A DNA stretch of 64,000 bases. It comes from Cheilinus undulatus (taxonomy: Eukaryota > Chordata > Actinopteri > Labriformes > Labridae). The position numbers and the translations under genes were made by a program. The notes beneath the pieces are model-generated. The model was not told the DNA's origin. It searched no databases and worked only from the letters and a program-made list of their open reading frames with translations. Positions 24,170 through 36,111 of the stretch are shown piece by piece. Position 1 is the first letter of the stretch. The number at the start of each line of letters is the position of its first letter. Location of the stretch: assembly GCF_018320785.1 (NCBI RefSeq), contig NC_054872.1, forward strand, positions 24,448,769-24,512,768, in the 5' to 3' direction.

Positions 24170-27100
24170 TTACACCTGGCATCGAGCATGCTGCAAATAA
24201 TGTTGATAAAGATCTGCTATAGCAGGATACGTTTTACCACAAACGGCACACTTTAAACCATCTGAAGACCCTTCATTTGGTATGCTGGTATTGTGCGTCT
24301 TGTACCTTTTTATAGTTCTCAGAGGTGTAATGGGTCTGCCAAGGGCATGTTCATCTAGACTGCTATGATTGGTTTCTCTGGATTGGATCGTTTTACCTGA
24401 ATCAGCCCCCTGGTTGTGAACAAAGGAAACCAAGTTAGTTCGAGGTGACTCTTGAGTGACTGGGTCTGGACATTTAGAGGGGGCGGTCAGAGGTGAGTGG
24501 TTGTGCTCAGGTTCTAATGCTGTCATGTGGTCGTTTGAGGGCAGGTTTAACGTTTTCCTGTAATACTGGGAAGAGTGTTCATCCATTAATAAATCAAGTT
24601 CAGGGGTCTTGTGCATGTCTTGTGCTGAGGAATGGCAAAGCTGGTGATTGAAGAGTAAATCTAGTGTCTTGAAGCTGCAGCTGCACTGCTCACACTGATA
24701 AGGCAGAGTCACTTTCTTCGGTCTGAACTGAACCCATTGGAACTCCGGGTGCTCTCTCATGTGTCTCTTGTACGCCGACACAAACCGAAAGCCTCGCCCA
24801 CACAGGGGACAAGCGAAGCGGCCTCGCCTCTGTCGATGGATTCTCTGATGATGCCACAGTTTTGTCCAGTTTTCTAGAGTCTTGCCGCAGCAGGCGCAGG
24901 TGTAACTTTGAGCCGGGGCGTGAGTGAGCATGTGTGCTCGGAGTCTGCCCATGTGTCTGAAGAGTCTCCCACAGTTTGGACATAAATACTTCCTCGGGTC
25001 TGAGCGGGTATCTAGTTTGTTTAGTTTTGACACCAGGTGTGACAAACTGTTTGCAGGTATGACTGTCGACTGGAAAGGTTTCCTTAAGTCAGCGGATGGT
25101 TTCTTGCGGCTGATCTGTGATGTTTTTTTATGTGTTTCATTTGCTGTGAGGGAAGAAGCTGAGTCCAGTGAACACCTGGCTGTCGGCACTGCGTACTGTA
25201 TCAATTCCATTGTCTCTTCCTCTTTTATCCCAGAGCTGGAGCCAATTCTCTCGCCTCTGCACAGGCTGCGATGGGCATTATATTCCGAGAGCACACCAAA
25301 AAGCTTGTCACAATGCAAGCAGCGATAAAGCTGTGCACCAGTGTGGGCTTTCATGTGGCTGTTGAAATCCTGCAGCTGATTGAAAATGCTTTTGCAGATG
25401 TGGCACGTGTAAGTGAGTGAAGGCCTTTGGCGCCTGTTGGGGTGCAAATCGTTTCTTTTTTCCTGTACGCAATTGTGATTTTTTGCGTTACTGTAATGAG
25501 TGAAGGATTTCTCACAGCGTGTGCAAGTGTAACGCTTCACAGACCAGTGTGTCAGCTCATGAACTCGCAGGAAATAGGCCTGACCGAAAGCTTTGCCACA
25601 TATGTCACATTTATAAGGCTTCTCTCCAGTGTGAACACGCACGTGTCTTATGAGGGCTGACTGAAATGGAAATGTTTTGCCACAGTACTGACACACCTTT
25701 AGGTCTCTCTTATCTTTGGGGACTGGCCCCTGATCTGCAGGGCTGCTATCACGGTCAGCATCTCTGCTGCGCGTTTCAGGCTTGTTGTTTTCAGGGACCT
25801 GGTCCAGCAGTTTTGCATGAATACTTACATGAGCAGCATACTCAGCAGATGACAGCTTCATCTTGCAGTATGGACAGTTTCGATATAATTTGTTCTTCAA
25901 GTGCACCTTCAGGTGAAGATTTAAATTGGAATTTTTGCTAAAACCTTTACCACATTCTTCGCATTTGTAGGGTCTTTCTCCTGTATGAATGCGTTGATGG
26001 ATGATGAACTGAGAGAGAAATTTACAAATCTGCCCACAGTAGCCACATTTATACAGAGTTTTCCCTCCTCTTTTAATGATCTGGACATTTGGATTGTTAT
26101 CTGGATTGCTCTGCTCGTCCACCTTACCAGATTCAGCTTTTTGTTCAGTGGCATCGCTGCTTTCACGGCTCTCTACAGGCTCTGCTCTCGGTAACACAAC
26201 ATTATTTATTCTCCTCCTTCTTTTGGCCCCTTTCCTGCGTCTAAAGAACATTGCCTGATTACTTGGAGCCTCTGGTGTAGCACTGGAGTTTGGAATGTCT
26301 GGTAAAACTTTAGTGGTATTTGACTTTAACACAGGGTTCAAATCATCCACCTCTATCTCTATGTTTTCAGGTTTCACAGCCGCAAGACCCACCTCAGGTT
26401 GTTCAGAGGATGTAATGCCCTCTGCATGGGAGGGCTCATTTTCCTGCGAGTTTGTGGTCTCTGTGGATTCAAGCATGCTGTTTGCTTGTGGCACCTGAAT
26501 GTCACTCACGTCTGAGGACTGTTTTCTTCTCTTCCACTGACGGGGTCTTTTCCTGCTACGCCTCGCTGAGGGAAAAACTTCAGGCTTGGAGGACTGCTGC
26601 TGGTTTCTTTGTGGCATTGCACATTCCTCTTCTTGTTTCTTCTGCACCTGCATTTCACCAGACTTCAGGGAGCCTCGTCTACTCTTTCGCTCTTTATCGG
26701 TGTCATGTTCATCACTGTTTAATTCCACCTGCTTATCAGTCTCTCTTTTCATCCAATGACAGGTGTCATTGCCCAACACTGCCGAGGCCTCCTGGGAAAC
26801 ATCCAGTCTTGATACTTTAGCTGGAACTTGCTGATCGCCCACCTCAGCCCCTCGCCTTTTAATATCTTGAAAGTTAAATGAATCATTACTTTCTATGAGA
26901 GCCTCTTCAGTTTGCTTGCAGTCTGCCTTGATATCAGATTCAGTCTTTCCAGCCTGTGACAAAGGCTGTTGTTCACCTCTGCTCCTTAGTATCCGTACAG
27001 GACCACTGAAATTAATAACTCTTTTAGGAGCAGGTTTAGGAGGCTTGGGTATGACACCTTCAGATTTTCTAGGCCTTCCTCTTCCTCTTTTTGGCAGCAC

Positions 27101-28993
27101 AAGGACACCGTCTTCAACTTTACAATCAGAGACAGTTTGAAGGCCAGCCATCTCATTGTGGGATGAATTACTCATTAAGTGACCGTCTTCAGGGTTAGGC
27201 ACATTATCAGTGTTGCAGTTCTTTAATAATCCTGGCATCTCTGCCCCCAAAAAAGCAGATTCTGGACTGTTTTGGTCTCCACCATTCAATGATTTGCTTT
27301 TACGAGGACGCCCCCGTTTCCTACGGACTTCCACAGCCAATTCATGGCCTTCTTTAGAAGAGGGACTTGTTGGTGACATTTCAGAGTTAGCTTCTAACCC
27401 TACCTTTGGTGATGAGGGATCATTGTGTTGACAGTCAGTTCTGTCCTCTGTTTCAGAGTTAATCATGCTATCAGACTCTAAGTGTTCTGATGAGTGGGTT
27501 TCAGGGGCAGATTCACTAAGTCCTTCTGTTTCCATTTCCTCTTCCCTCTGAGAAGTCAGGTCTTCATCACTACATCTCATGTCTTCGGGTATCTGCAAAG
27601 GGAAAAAAAGTTGTATTGTTTTACCGCTTAAATAATTCAAAATAGTAAACTCATAACAAATGCTTGTGTCTTTAAAAGTTGTTCTATTGTATGGATATAT
27701 TTAACTCTACTCAGTTCAGTTAAATACAGGGATCACATGATTTAAATGCATGTATACACAAATACATTGAATAAACACTGGGAACTCACTTGCGTTAATA
27801 CATAAAAATTTTCTCTACCATTGCTATTAAGTGTCACTATTATTTGCAGCCACAATAAACTCTTTAATCTGGATGATATAAGATCAACAAAAAAACATCA
27901 GTCAGTGTAAACTAAAATGTCTTTATGATGAAATAATCACCACAGTTTTGTCAAAATAATCCTTTTTCCGTGCCATGGATCCACCTGGTTCCAAACGATG
28001 CGACTATCAACACCAGCCTTCTATGTTATATCATAATTATAAAAGTGCATGTGAATCTCAGAGCTGCTCATCTTCAGCTGCTATAAATACAGAAATCAGT
28101 TCTCTCCATCATTGTAGCTAATCATATTGGAATGATGTGTTTTATCATACTTTCTTGCTACCTATGCTACACACACTGTTATCATTAATACTGAAATCTC
28201 AGTTGTGAATCTATTTTATTCATCATTATTGTTTACTTGTTTATTTCATTTGGATCCTATTAGCTGTACCATAGAGCACAGTTAGTCTTCCTGGGGTCCA
28301 GGCTAAAAAGAAACCAATTTATTAGGCTCATGATAGATTAAGGCGCTGTCTTTGTTAATAATATAAAAAAAGAGCATGAAAACAGCTAACCTAACATTGG
28401 GCAAGGCAAAGCATGCTGCACAGGACCAGATCAAATGACAGCAGATGGCCTTATGCTCCATGGGGAATGAGAAGATTAAGTTGAGACTAGTATGGTATAG
28501 ATGTGCTCTTTTCAGACAATGTCTTGAGACAACACTTGTTACGAAAGAAGAGTTATGTTTGATCTATCTAATAGTGCGCTGGCTATTATACAGAATGATT
28601 TATTGCTTGTGTTTGCTGAAAAATATGTAAGATGTGCACATTAAAAAATAAATGTACATCAAATCCTAAATGCAATTGTTGGGGCAGAAATGGCAATTAG
28701 ATTATACGCTCAAATTGTTCAGCCCTACCAGCTACTCAGTACTTTTTACTTTAACCTACTTTTACATTACTTTTTTTTTTTTTTTTTTAACCAGAGTAAC
28801 TGCATTTTTGAGTACAATAGCCTCATACTTTTTCCACCCCTGGTTATGAATCGTTTGTCTCTTTCTCACAACCAACCTGCTTGCAGTCCGTAGTGGCATG
28901 AATTAAATTAGGAGGCTGGGACGTCATGGAGGTCAACTCAGAGACGGTGTTTTGGTCACTGCTTTCTCTGCCGAAGGACATTTTACTCCCCAT
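24170..28993 (-). CDS. C2H2 zinc-finger protein C with AT-hooks
   Basis: A nuclear DNA-binding protein of 1179 residues. Coding exon 1 is 28877-28993 (MGSKMSFGRESSDQN..., donor CAG|GTTGGT) and joins in phase 0 to the large exon 24170-27592 (acceptor TTTGCAG, then IPEDMRCSDEDL). The start ATG follows an acceptor-like CCACAG by a few bases, so a non-coding exon lies upstream. After an acidic N-terminus come two AT-hooks, RRKRGRPRKS near residue 130 and PKRGRGRPRKS near 205, plus a basic RRRKGAKRRRR stretch near 490. About 13 fingers follow, in groups separated by long linkers; only some linkers are TGERP/TGEKP. The last finger, LKCAVCGKTY...HYLQHA, sits at the extreme C-terminus, as in gene B. 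AT-hooks suggest minor-groove contact alongside finger recognition. No KRAB, SCAN or FiNZ domain. Targets are unknown. Confidence 0.92.
27593..28876 (-). other. Intron 1 of gene C
   Basis: AT-rich intron of about 1.3 kb. It contains a LINE-like tail on the minus strand (28200-28320) and otherwise nothing I can name. Confidence 0.6.
28200..28320 (-). mobile_element. LINE 3'-tail fragment
   Basis: Read on the minus strand: CCTGGACCCCAGGAAGACTA, then ACAGCTAATAGGATCCAAAT and AATAAACAAGTAAAC. This resembles the CCCCAGGAAGAxTAGCTG…AGCTAATGGGGATC…AATAAA tail of a common teleost LINE. It is short and diverged. Confidence 0.5.
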
Positions 28994-30859
28994 GTCAGGA
29001 TCTGTGGATTAAACAGTAATTTAACAAGTGTATTTTGATTAATCACTAAGGTACAGGAGTACAAAAAATGATGTAAAATCACTACAGCTCCCTCTGGCCT
29101 CTTGTAAATGTTTGTCTGAAAGATTATTAATGTGAAAAACCAGGTATCTATCACTGTTACCAAATGCCTTCTGCTGTGCCCATTTAACAGTTACTAAGAA
29201 GTGGTAATGCTCATTAAGGTTCAAGGACATCCCTTAACTATTTAAAACCCTGTATGTCTGGAAAATGACAAAAAACAACATTCACATCAGTGATTGAAGA
29301 ACAAGAAAAACAGTGAATGGTGAAACAGCATACTAAAGCCAGCCATGAGCAATCAATGGGCAAGTTAACATCTTATAATTTTATCGGACTTGTTAAAAAA
29401 CACGAAAACTTGTTATCATACCTGCTTATTAAAATAGTTGTTCTGATCCATTATTAAGGTGAATAATGTTTACGTTCATTAAGTCCTCTCTTTCACCAGC
29501 GACTGCGGTTGAAAATAACTTGGGTATTCCGTACTGTTACATTTGACCAAAACTTTGTGCAAGTAACTCCACTGCTCTATCACCATTACTACTTCGACAA
29601 CTTGTTACAGGAAGATGGTGTTAGTCTAAAAACAAATTAAATTATTTTAGATTAAGATGCATTCGCTAATTTTCAAGAAATTTCCACCAGCTTGTTATCT
29701 GGCGAAATAGAATCGAAACTATATTACAATAGTTTTGAGTTACTGAGCAATACACTGACGACTATTTTGAATATTTCAACCAAACGTGTTTTTACACAAC
29801 ACTAATCATTTATTTGTCACAGCAGTAATGGGGCCTCAGCATCCATCTATCTGTGTTCATTAATAGATAACAGCATGACTAACAATGAAGGCGTTTTCTT
29901 TGGTAGGCCAGATTGCTAGCTCCTCACGTTACAGGCCTCTCAAACCAACTCGTTAACTAAAATGCCACTTCATTTTACTGTCTTTCATTATAACAACATT
30001 TTATGTGTTACTTATCGATACTGGCTGCAAATGAATAAAGGTGATAGTGAACAAAAGCTGCTTGCCTGCGTGGGAGAGAGACAACACTGGTCTCTGCGTA
30101 GCCATGCACTGACCGCCGTTCAACTAGCTAGCTAACAGTGGCTAGCTCGAGTCTAACATCTACTCTGCCGTTGCGTGGCCGCCTGGCACTTTTTGGACCA
30201 GTGCATTGGTCTGTGGGCTAAGTTTGTAATATGGACCTGGTTTTCTCCTCTTTTCGGGGCAGTTATCAGTGGCGAGCCACTTGATATCCAAGTACAAAGC
30301 AAACCGAAAAAGTGTCAATCACGCCGAGCTAACGAACACAGCAAGTGCGCACTTTACGGGCTGTAGGATATTTTGGAATCATTGAATTCTGCTTCAATAG
30401 AAGGACTCTCTCCATCATTGACGGTTTCACTGTGACTCAGTGCTTTATCAGTAGTGCCATCACATTAACCACAGAAAATTAAATCTGTGTAAACGGTTCG
30501 TCTGTCCAACATCAAGGTGATTAGGTATTACTGTTAATGAGAGAACGAGCACACAAACAGCGCATGAACGCCGCATCTATTCTTTTGGATGTATTTACCT
30601 CATCAAGAGCACACGCATAACGGCATTTTCTTTTTAGTGGCTCCCTCTGCTGGATAAAAAAAGTCAAGAAATGAAAACATTTGCACTTAACAAGATGCAT
30701 TATGAAGACCTGGGAATAAATTGTGAGAATTCAACAGAACTGATCTAAGAAAATGCACCCTCTTAACTTTTAAATTGAGCATGCATTAAGAAGCACAACT
30801 TTTTAAATTTTTCACATTTTGAAACAAATTTGACTTATTCATTCTTGTTCATTTAGGCG
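28994..30859 (-). other. 5' flank of gene C
   Basis: It should hold the gene C non-coding first exon and promoter. A GC-richer zone at about 30060-30380, with GTGGGAGAGAGAC and CpGs, is the best promoter candidate. I see no separate gene. Confidence 0.4.
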
Positions 30860-31014
30860 AGTGGTTCCCAACCTTCTTTCCTTAGGCCCCCATATTTGCG
30901 TCTAAGAAAATATACACTCACCCCCCAGGACCCACTTGGAAAAAGTGCACATCGATTTTGATAGTTTTCACTGACAAAATCCTAACATAATAGGCCTACA
31001 TACACTGTCTAAAC

Positions 31015-31827
31015 CAGTGATACTCAATGTGTGGCACTTTAGCGACATGTGGCTCTTTTGTGATGATGTGTGGCGCCTTTCATGTCTTCATTTGAAATAT
31101 TTTCCCCCAGAAAACCTTAAAAAAAGGAAACTTTACCTCAGAAATTATCCATACCAAGTTACATTTGTTTTCCACTCTTATGCAGTTGGCTATGTCAACC
31201 ATTATCTTTTTGTCTGTATATATCTATTACCCTTATTTGCAATTTTTTGCCCCTTTTTTCTTTTGTTGCCACTTTAAATCAATTTTTACTGGTTTTTAAG
31301 CCCATTTTTGCTGCTTCTTTTTGCCATGTTTTTGGCACTTCTAGCCTGTATTTGCCCTTTTTTTCATCAGTAAGGCCTCTTTTATCCTGCATTTTGCTAC
31401 TTGCAATTTTGTTCCTTTGTTTAAAAAATCAATTTTTACCATTTTGCAGCTTATTCCTGCTTATTACTAATTTTAAGTCACTTCGTACTAATTTTTTTGT
31501 AACGTTTTTCCCGCTTTTTCCCCTCAATTTTTGCCATTTGTAACTCGTTTTTGTTGTTGTTGTTTGTTTGTTTTTGTTATCCATTTTTGTCACTTATTTC
31601 CCATTTTTGTCAAATTTCACCCAGTTTTTGCCATGCTATGCCTATTTTGCCCATTTTCACTTATTTATTGCCACTTCTTTTTTTGTTTTGACCATTTTTG
31701 CCACTTTAACACAGTTTTATTTCCATTTTAACCCTTTTTGCCACTTCTCCACCACTCAGATTGCGGCTCTTGCAAAGGTAATTTTCAACAATTTGGCTCT
31801 TTGGTTGATCAGGGTTGAGTAACATTG
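31015..31827. mobile_element. Non-autonomous hAT element with perfect 8-bp target duplication
   Basis: The ends CAGTGATACTCAA and TTGAGTAACATTG are imperfect inverted repeats. They are flanked by GTCTAAAC at 31007-31014 and again at 31828-31835, a perfect 8-bp target-site duplication diagnostic of hAT-type insertion. The interior encodes no transposase. From about 31220 to 31750 it is a degenerate series of TTTTTGCCA(C/T)TTTT-like units. Confidence 0.85.
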
Positions 31828-31868
31828 GTCTAAACTATCCATTATTACGACAGCATATTGGAACCACT

Positions 31869-32944
31869 CTGAAAAATTGTGGATCAGTTTATTTTCAAGA
31901 AAAAATAATACAATTCCCAAGTTTAAAAAGTTGTTAATACAAGGAGGAAAAGCTTTTGCTTTAAAAGTCGTACATGTACAGTACATCAACTAAAACGTTG
32001 AATTTCCAAGCTTATAATATTGAAAAGTCAAAATTCCAACCACTGGTTTAAGTTTGTTTTTTCTTGTAAATGTTTGCCTTTACAGTGTTGTAAATTCATA
32101 ATTTTTAACACCCAATTTTTGAGTTCCTAATGTCATAATGTAAGACTTTATAAACCTGAAAATTTCAAGTTTTTTTCTGGTACATTTAAGATTTTTTTTA
32201 ACTAAGTTTGTTTTCTTGTAAATGTACAACTCTATAATCTCAAATATATCTATATATTTTTTGTTTTCCTAAAATGTTCACTTTTTTCTTAAAAAAAAAA
32301 TATGAACAGATCTTTTTATTTCGTCTTTTACTGTGCCCCTAATATGCCTTTGTGCATCATATTTCTATTCCTCATTTATTTTCATTTTAAAATAATAAAT
32401 GTACATCTAATTTTGACAAGGTCAGAGAATCCTTACTGCTAGACACAAGCCCCATAAACTCAAATGTGATAGTTAAGTGCCGACAGTTAGTGTAAGGTCA
32501 TCTTGTTTTAAAACCTCCCACTTTTATTGATGAAGCAGGGCTAAGCAATTAATTGAAAACTGGATTAAATTGCAATATAAACTGCAATTTTCTTGAACTT
32601 GAAATGCGTGTAAAATATCAGCTTGAAACTTTTGTAGCAGATGTGTTATGGCCTACACATTACACAATCATTCATGTCACTTTTTAGAATAGTTTACAAA
32701 AAATCCTTTCATCTTTTTCTTAAAATGAGAATGACAAAAATGATCGTCCACAATACACAATTCATATTGAATTGACAATACAAGTTAAAATAATTAGATG
32801 TTTTTCCTGTGATTGTTCAGCCCTCATTTAATGTAATGTGTATGTTTTAATATGGAATGATTTAATGCTTGTTTGTTGATGAGTGACTTTTAAAATAACT
32901 GGATGTTAAATTGCTAGTGCAATGTGAAAGGAAAAAAATCACAA
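31869..32944. other. Intergenic, no gene seen
   Basis: Very AT-rich sequence with many homopolymers. Weak resemblance to decayed repeats only. Confidence 0.45.
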
Positions 32945-33066
32945 TTAGATCCATCCATCCATTTTCTATATTGCTTATACTGTTTGGTGTTGCAGGGGGC
33001 TGGAGCCTATCCCAGCTGTCATTGGGTGAGAGGCAGGGTACTCTCTGGACTGGTCGCCAGTTAATC
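32945..33066 (+). mobile_element. 3' end of a Maui/L2-type LINE or dependent SINE
   Basis: ATCCATCCATCCATTTTCTA, then GGGGGCTGGAGCCTATCCCA, GCTGTCATTGGGTGAGAGGC and CTGGTCGCCAGTTAATCACA form the highly characteristic 3' end shared by fish Maui/L2 elements. Only this tail is present. Confidence 0.75.
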
Positions 33067-33708
33067 ACAGAGTGGCAATTAGATTATTTTCCAAAATCGT
33101 TCAGCCATAAAAAAAAAAAAAAACTTTAAATACATTTTACATACTGTGGAAAACAAATGTGCTGAATTATCAACAAAAGACAGACACATAGTGAGTTTAA
33201 AAATATAGTTTAATACAACATCCTGTATTTTATAAGTCTAACAAAGCTGGTAAGAACACAAGGTATTGTGGTAAAACCCAACAGCCTCACAACATTCAGA
33301 TCATACTAAAAACATAAAAAAAAAAAAAAAAACAACCCACAGAACTACTCTTTTGCTGCATCTGGTTATCCCAGCAATAATGGGTAAACCATGAACATAC
33401 ATTATGATAATAAAAATCAGCTGTTAAATCTTCTAAAGTTCAATGCTGTACAACCATCATTTGACTCTTAGGAAGGTAATATTTGAACGTTTACTGACAA
33501 AAAAGTAATCTTGTTGAATAAAGATGCATGTTTTTTGTCACTTTGTCATTAAATGTAGCGTAGTTTGGAGAAGACCAGGAAGCGTTGTTTCCATGTGCTA
33601 TGAATCTGCTCTGTGAGATGCTTCGATGAGAAGACTGCCTTTCTTTATACAGTTGGTCCTGTTAAAAATAAAATGTGACATGCGTTGTGGATGTGCCTCG
33701 TTGGATTT
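33067..33708 (-). other. 3' flank of gene D
   Basis: Probable 3' UTR of gene D close to the stop codon, otherwise AT-rich. No clear AATAAA on the minus strand could be assigned. Confidence 0.4.
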
Positions 33709-35304
33709 TCAGGTCTTAATAGGAACAGAAGAGGTCACTTGGTAAATGACCTCGGCAGGTTTGTCTGGTCCCTTTTCGACAATATAGCAGTCATCGTCTG
33801 TTTCAACGTCTGATTCTCCATTCAAAGGAGGAATCCCTTGCTCTTTCTCCAGATCAATCGTCACCACTTGGTGCGTCTTTACATTGCCAGATGCTGGAAC
33901 CCCAAGCTTTCTCGCACCATTCATCTGAGCAAGTTGCTGGCCTGCCACTGGTGTCACCCTCTTAACTTTGTACTGGGTTTTGGGACCTCGCATTGCTATG
34001 AACTCCTGCGCTTTGATGCACTTATGCCTCTGAAGCATCTGAGCAGTTTCAAAGGGAATGAGACAGATTCGACATGTGAATGCAGTTGGTCTGGAGGACG
34101 ACTGGGTTTTGCTTGCTAGAATTGCTGCAACTGTCTTGGGCTTCTTCATCTGTCCTGTGAGGGTCGGAGGTCTTCCTCGACCAGCTCTGACAGGTGCACC
34201 GGGGTTTTGATTATAGCTCTTAGATGGAAAGGGCATGAAAGGCTTCTGTGGATTTGGATTCTGCGTCTTCAACAGCAGGGATGGAGACATCTGGTTGCTA
34301 CGATTGTATGTTTTGATATTCATATTTTTCAACTGCAGCGTTGAAGAGCCAAAGGCTGCCTGGCTGCCATTGTTTCCTACCCTGGGATTCTGGCTTTTCA
34401 AGAATGAAGCGAGTTCTGGCACCTGAGCACTCAGATTCTGACTCCTGACTGGTCCTGTTTTATTTAGGATCTTGAAACCTGGCGGTTTTGCAGTAATGAG
34501 TTTGAATTTGGTGGTATTGCTGGGTGCGTTACAAATATGGAAGCGAGGCACTATCTTCTTGCTAGAGAGCAGCAGCCCACATCCTATACAGCCAGAAACT
34601 TTATCTACAACATGACAGCTGTGATGGGCTATAAGAGATGTCTTTGTTGCAAAACACTGCCCACATTTACTGCAGGAGTATGGCTTTTTCTTGTTAAATT
34701 GGCGCACTGTTTGCAGCAACACCACTGGCTGGTAAATTGTCCAAAGATCCACTGTAGGTGCACCTACACCAGCAAAAATATTCTTCATGTCTGTTGTTGT
34801 GGAGGACATGGGATTCTGAAGCAAAGACGCTTGTGACATAGAAGGGTACAACTCAGGCACTTGTGAAATCAGCCCAGACTGCATTGGAAGTTGTGGCATA
34901 AGAGCTGTAGTAATGGGTGCCTGTAGTACTGGCTTCACTGGCAGAGAGAGTGATGGCACACTTCCCATGTGAGGTGCCTTCCAAACAACCTCACCCGTCT
35001 CTAATCTTTTCAGCTGTGCTTCCTCTGCAATGCGCTTCTCAATCCTGCGCTTTTTTATTGTTTCATGATCAAGCACTTGGTGTCCTGGTTCATGCGTAGT
35101 GCTGTGCTCCAGCATGTCTTTGTATTCAGTGAACTCAGTTCCACAGGAGCAAATGTGACTCGCAGCTGGACAGACATGTTCCTCCAAGCATCTCCTGTCT
35201 GCAAATATCTGCTCACAGCTGAAACAAAATCGCCTAGCGTTCATCAAGTCTTTCCCTAAGCCATCCTCAAGGATGTTTTGCAGCCTTTGCTTTCCTCTCT
35301 GCAT
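33709..35304 (-). CDS. C2H2 zinc-finger protein D (compact, 5 finger-like units)
   Basis: A predicted nuclear protein of 531 residues from a single coding exon. The start is ATG 35304 (ATCATGCAGAGAGG, A at -3). The exon probably begins at 35355 (acceptor TCTGTCAG) and contains an in-frame TGA before this ATG, so no upstream coding extension is expected. A likely non-coding exon ends at 35872 with AAAG|GTAAGC. Units in order: FCFSCEQIF...H.C near residue 26; a CxC finger HICSCGTEF...MLEHSTTH; the PVVLLQT block with YSCSKCGQCF...AHHSCH near 195-230; a C2HC unit GCIGCG...FHIC; and FTCRICLIPF...HKC near 410. Between lie Pro/Gln-rich stretches and an AT-hook-like AGRGRPP. The acidic tail DDDCYIVEKG resembles a SUMO-interaction motif. 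All five units are collinear with the first five of gene E. No effector domain of a known class is seen. Confidence 0.9.
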   Translation of the reverse strand: MQRGKQRLQNILEDGLGKDLMNARRFCFSCEQIFADRRCLEEHVCPAASHICSCGTEFTEYKDMLEHSTTHEPGHQVLDHETIKKRRIEKRIAEEAQLKRLETGEVVWKAPHMGSVPSLSLPVKPVLQAPITTALMPQLPMQSGLISQVPELYPSMSQASLLQNPMSSTTTDMKNIFAGVGAPTVDLWTIYQPVVLLQTVRQFNKKKPYSCSKCGQCFATKTSLIAHHSCHVVDKVSGCIGCGLLLSSKKIVPRFHICNAPSNTTKFKLITAKPPGFKILNKTGPVRSQNLSAQVPELASFLKSQNPRVGNNGSQAAFGSSTLQLKNMNIKTYNRSNQMSPSLLLKTQNPNPQKPFMPFPSKSYNQNPGAPVRAGRGRPPTLTGQMKKPKTVAAILASKTQSSSRPTAFTCRICLIPFETAQMLQRHKCIKAQEFIAMRGPKTQYKVKRVTPVAGQQLAQMNGARKLGVPASGNVKTHQVVTIDLEKEQGIPPLNGESDVETDDDCYIVEKGPDKPAEVIYQVTSSVPIKT

Positions 35305-36111
35305 GATCACGTTGGACAGGGCCTTGTTGATGTGAAGCACACCTGATCACTGGACCTGACAGACACAAGTTTAAGAAGTCAATTTAGGCAAAAGGGCATT
35401 ATTAAAGTAGTAAAAAGGCATAAATAATATTTTAGTTCTACCAAATTATTCAGCTGGGATCAATTTAATCTGACAGAAAGGAGCTTCACATTCACACATG
35501 AATGAATCCATAATTTAACTAAGCATAAACTGATACATTTTAAAGTCCAACAAACTATCTTAATTAACATTATAAAAAGTATTTACTCATGTTTGATGAG
35601 CTAGAGATGAATTCAAAACCTAATTACATATTTCCACGCTCCCTATCGGCTGTAGAATAACTACATAACACGGACAGTCATTAAGGTCTTACGGCCTCAT
35701 GTTAACTGTCCATTGATAGTTTTTACAAATATATATTCACAGAAATGTGTAAAAAAGTCGATTTGTATCAGGGTTTTTTTCCCATTTTGTTGCACGCGCG
35801 CTCGCCCCACTTCTAGCCCAAAAATGCTAACATTAGCCTGGTTTAGCTAAAGAGAAATAACGATGGCTTACCTTTACATTAAATTATTTTGAGTTCAGAA
35901 GTGTCTGTATCCTGGCATGTGTCGGCAACAATCCGCAAAACCTCGTCGTTCTCTGTTTTTGGCATTCACAGGCTGGGAAACTAGCCGGCGTCTCACACTA
36001 GCAGTTAGCCCGTTAGCCACATCAAAAATTACAGGAGGAAGTCCCCGTACTCTTCTTCTACGGATGGCGCGCTTTTGCAGCCACACGCCCAGGTTTACTT
36101 CTTTATACTGA
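35305..36111 (-). promoter_or_regulatory. Gene D 5' UTR exons and promoter region
   Basis: The non-coding part of exon 2 (35305-35355), an intron, and a probable first exon from 35872 upward. That exon carries a short upstream frame ending at 35895 (final residues MPGYRHF). CpG-containing DNA at 35790-36100 is the likely promoter. Confidence 0.45.

Noticed and set aside
31015-31827. Protein-coding gene in the T-rich interval near 31.2-31.8 kb
   Set aside because: The frames are Phe/Leu-rich translations of a TTTTTGCCA-type repeat inside a hAT element.
35305-35340. Extension of protein D upstream to a GTG codon (VLHINKALSNVI)
   Set aside because: A TGA lies in frame just upstream within the probable exon, and the first ATG at 35304 has a good context. 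A GTG start is not needed.
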